The position numbers and the translations under genes were made by a program. Positions 62,455-64,000 of a stretch of 64,000 nucleotides of DNA are shown here, in pieces (positions within the stretch are counted from its first letter, which is position 1; every line of letters begins with the position of its first letter). The notes under the pieces were generated by a model. The model saw only the letters and a list, made by a program, of their open reading frames with translations. It made no database searches and was not told the origin of the DNA. Source of the stretch: an uncultured Lachnospiraceae bacterium (GTDB lineage: Bacteria; Bacillota; Clostridia; Lachnospirales; Lachnospiraceae); contig CAJTUB010000005.1 in NCBI GenBank assembly GCA_910579465.1, positions 275,776 through 339,775 on the forward strand, given 5' to 3'.

Positions 62455-63264
62455 TTGGTTTTCTGTGATTACCCGATAATAAGAAATGAAAATAAGCTGC
62501 CGCTTTTTCTTTTAAACATGGGACAGCAGCGTTGTCAGGATCATATTGTCAGACCGAATGGCTATCCGTACCACCAGATATTATACTGTACAAAAGGAAG
62601 CGGCACGCTCGTCCTTGACGGAAACAAAATACCAATCCCGCCGTATACGGCAATTTGCATGCCTGCTCATTACCCGCATGAATATTATGCAGAAGAAGAG
62701 ATCTGGGATATTCATTGGGTGGTTCCCGCGGGCTTTGCGATAAATGAGCTCCTTGCTAGTTTTGCTCTTGAAAAACCACAGGTATTTGAGCTTGAAAATA
62801 TAACCATTCTGGAAAATATATTTCGTAAAATGCATGAAGCCATACGCGCGGACAGCGTTTTCGGTAACTATAAGGCATCGGGATATTTGTATGATTTTCT
62901 CATTGAATTTTACCGCATCATATCCTTCGGAGGAGCATATGCTTCCCCGAATCCGGCATTGACAAGAGCTGTCGATTACATTAATTTGAACTATACGTCC
63001 CCTATTTCCCTGGAAGAGCTTTGTGCGGTTTCAGGAGTATCAAAGCAGTATCTGTGCCTGCTTTTCAGAAAAATTCTCGCCTGCCGTCCAGTAGAGTATA
63101 TTGCAAAGCGCCGTATACAAGCCGCAAAGGAAATGCTTACCGAAACGAACAAAACCATTGAGGATATATCATTTGAAACGGGCTTTTGCTCAGAAAGCTA
63201 CTTTTGCAAATTATTTAAAAGGTATGAAGGAATCACTCCGACCGCCTTCCGGAATGCGAAATAA
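62455..63264 (+). CDS. AraC family regulator of the lacZ/GH5 operon
   Basis: 269 residues, the usual AraC size. N-terminal cupin-type sensor (YPYHQILYCTKGSGTLVLDG, CMPAHYPHEYY) and C-terminal AraC domain with two HTH motifs (ISLEELCAVSGVSKQYLCLL; IEDISFETGFCSESYFCKLF; GITPTAFRNAK). The TTG start has AGGAGG eight bases upstream; no ATG fits. It is divergent from lacZ, sharing a 197-bp promoter region, the standard arrangement for a local sugar-responsive activator. Confidence 0.9.
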   Translation: MVFCDYPIIRNENKLPLFLLNMGQQRCQDHIVRPNGYPYHQILYCTKGSGTLVLDGNKIPIPPYTAICMPAHYPHEYYAEEEIWDIHWVVPAGFAINELLASFALEKPQVFELENITILENIFRKMHEAIRADSVFGNYKASGYLYDFLIEFYRIISFGGAYASPNPALTRAVDYINLNYTSPISLEELCAVSGVSKQYLCLLFRKILACRPVEYIAKRRIQAAKEMLTETNKTIEDISFETGFCSESYFCKLFKRYEGITPTAFRNAK

Positions 63265-63549
63265 CTAAGCTGCTTCCGGAGCCTGCCTTGCAAATTCCCT
63301 GTCCTGCCATTCATCAGTCAGCTCCTTACGAACCTGAATTGCCTGTAACCGCTGATTTATCCACTCTCTCGTATAACCTTTCTGCAGATATGTAGCAAGG
63401 GCACGGACAATCGTCAGCTCCGGGTCAATTGTCTCCTCAATCCGTTCTGCACCGACACGGGCTAACCATGCCTTAAAAGGCTCTGCCTTTGGTGAAGGGA
63501 TTGACTGGATGAGCCTTAATATTCCTTCTATGGTAGCCGCCCTTATTTT
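63265..63549 (-). pseudogene. 5'-truncated DinD/BRO-type (phage antirepressor-like) gene remnant
   Basis: A 94-codon frame on the minus strand with no start codon of its own: an in-frame TGA lies at 63550-63552. It encodes RLIQSIPSPKAEPFKAWLAR, then GYTREWINQRLQAIQVRKEL and TDEW, the conserved central part of DinD and of BRO-N-type antirepressors. The preceding N-terminal domain is missing. It ends immediately after the AraC stop. Probably a leftover of a mobile or SOS-linked gene. Confidence 0.75.
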
Positions 63550-63552
63550 TCA

Positions 63553-64000
63553 TCTTCTGCAATTATTTAAACTAAAGTACAAATTATACCCCACAGACTG
63601 TAGACAAGGTCCGAGGCGCTTGCCTCGGATTTTTCTGTTAAAAAAGCTAGAAATGCCCTTGTTTTCAAGACTTTTAGGCTTTCTTCTGGTATAATGCATC
63701 CTAGTTTTTTCCAAAGAGAGAAACTTCAAAAAATTTCTCTGATTTTCCCTATGGTTTTTTGTTTAACCTACCTCTTCTCTTTTTAAAAGTGGGAATACAG
63801 ATTCCCTTTACAGTTATCTAAATGACATTGCCTCACCAACACAAGCTAATCACGCCTTAAACAGCTCTGTTTTCAGTGAAGTAATGGATTAAACCTTATA
63901 TATTCCCTGTTCTGTAAGCACATACCTGACAAGAACACTAGATGGCGTATAATAAGTTTCGCAAATTAATTTCATAGAAATAGACATGGTCTATAGCCGT
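63553..64000. other. AT-rich region without an intact gene
   Basis: Contains a strong hairpin terminator (63610-63634), an extended -10 TGGTATAAT (63687-63695), an AGAGAAA/TTTCTCT hairpin at about 63716-63743 and a short plus-strand frame ending at 63892 (SYLNDIASPTQANHAL) that I do not recognise. Composition and disrupted frames suggest remnants of an insertion sequence; not proven. Confidence 0.45.
63610..63634 (+). terminator. Intrinsic terminator
   Basis: TCCGAGGC-GCTT-GCCTCGGA followed by TTTTT on the plus strand. Perfect 8-bp stem. No intact gene precedes it except the AraC regulator 350 bp upstream, so it may belong to a lost gene. Confidence 0.85.

Noticed and set aside
63892..63990. 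A 32-codon minus-strand frame MSISMKLICETYY at the window end
   Set aside because: Too short, no ribosome site and no recognisable family; it may be the tail of a decayed gene but cannot be called.

Overview
The window looks like chromosome of a motile, carbohydrate-fermenting Clostridia of the Lachnospiraceae (Roseburia-like gut bacteria are the closest fit I can suggest). The basis is a Firmicutes-type SAM-I riboswitch before metK, a clostridial tad (Flp pilus) operon, flagellin with FliS and a very large flagellar-associated protein, ATP-dependent PEP carboxykinase, a maltodextrin ABC system with MalQ, and surface proteins with carbohydrate-binding modules. Genus is inference; there is no rRNA or tRNA here to fix it. 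Most genes lie on the minus strand, with strong AGGAGG-type ribosome sites and textbook -35/-10 boxes.

Layout. 1-967: 5' part of metK with terminator, SAM-I riboswitch and promoter. 995-9907: an oligopeptide ABC operon (oppA-B-C-D-F) followed by a rhomboid protease, a flavodoxin-like/SCP2 fusion and a HIT protein. Its OppC permease carries a seven-bladed RCC1-like propeller between its first membrane segment and its core, the most unusual gene in the window. 10110-19906: a complete tad operon (tadZ, tadA, tadB, tadC, Flp pilin, large coiled-coil membrane protein, two TadE-like pseudopilins, prepilin peptidase, FHA protein) with its own promoter. Two of its proteins have odd extracytoplasmic additions: an Ig-like domain in TadC, and paired H/C-CxxC modules in a pseudopilin. 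20282: small DUF2508-type gene. 20585-25937: malG-F-E and malQ. 26126-33085: unknown 431-aa protein, small membrane protein, FliS, flagellin and a 1060-aa DUF6240-like protein behind a candidate sigma-D promoter. 33213-37286: DUF885 lipoprotein and an HD-GYP protein with two degenerate GGDEF-like domains. 37786-42642: two secreted surface proteins sharing a repeated approx. 130-residue beta module. 43017: pckA. 44793-50197: an orphan solute-binding lipoprotein translationally coupled to a very large hybrid histidine kinase with no permease nearby, probably a ligand sensor. 50521: a chemoreceptor. 52816-57901: an AT-richer pair of ABC exporter half-transporters and an AraC protein with a long novel helical C-terminus. 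57891-63264: GH2 beta-galactosidase and GH5 lipoprotein operon, divergent from an AraC regulator. 63265-64000: a truncated DinD/BRO-type fragment and an AT-rich remnant region without an intact gene.

Together the genes describe a cell that swims and senses (flagellin, chemoreceptor, HD-GYP), attaches (tad pilus, surface binding proteins), imports peptides and maltodextrins, and degrades beta-linked glycans, with gluconeogenic or anaplerotic carbon flow through PEP carboxykinase. Functional calls rest on motif recognition by eye; no database search was possible.
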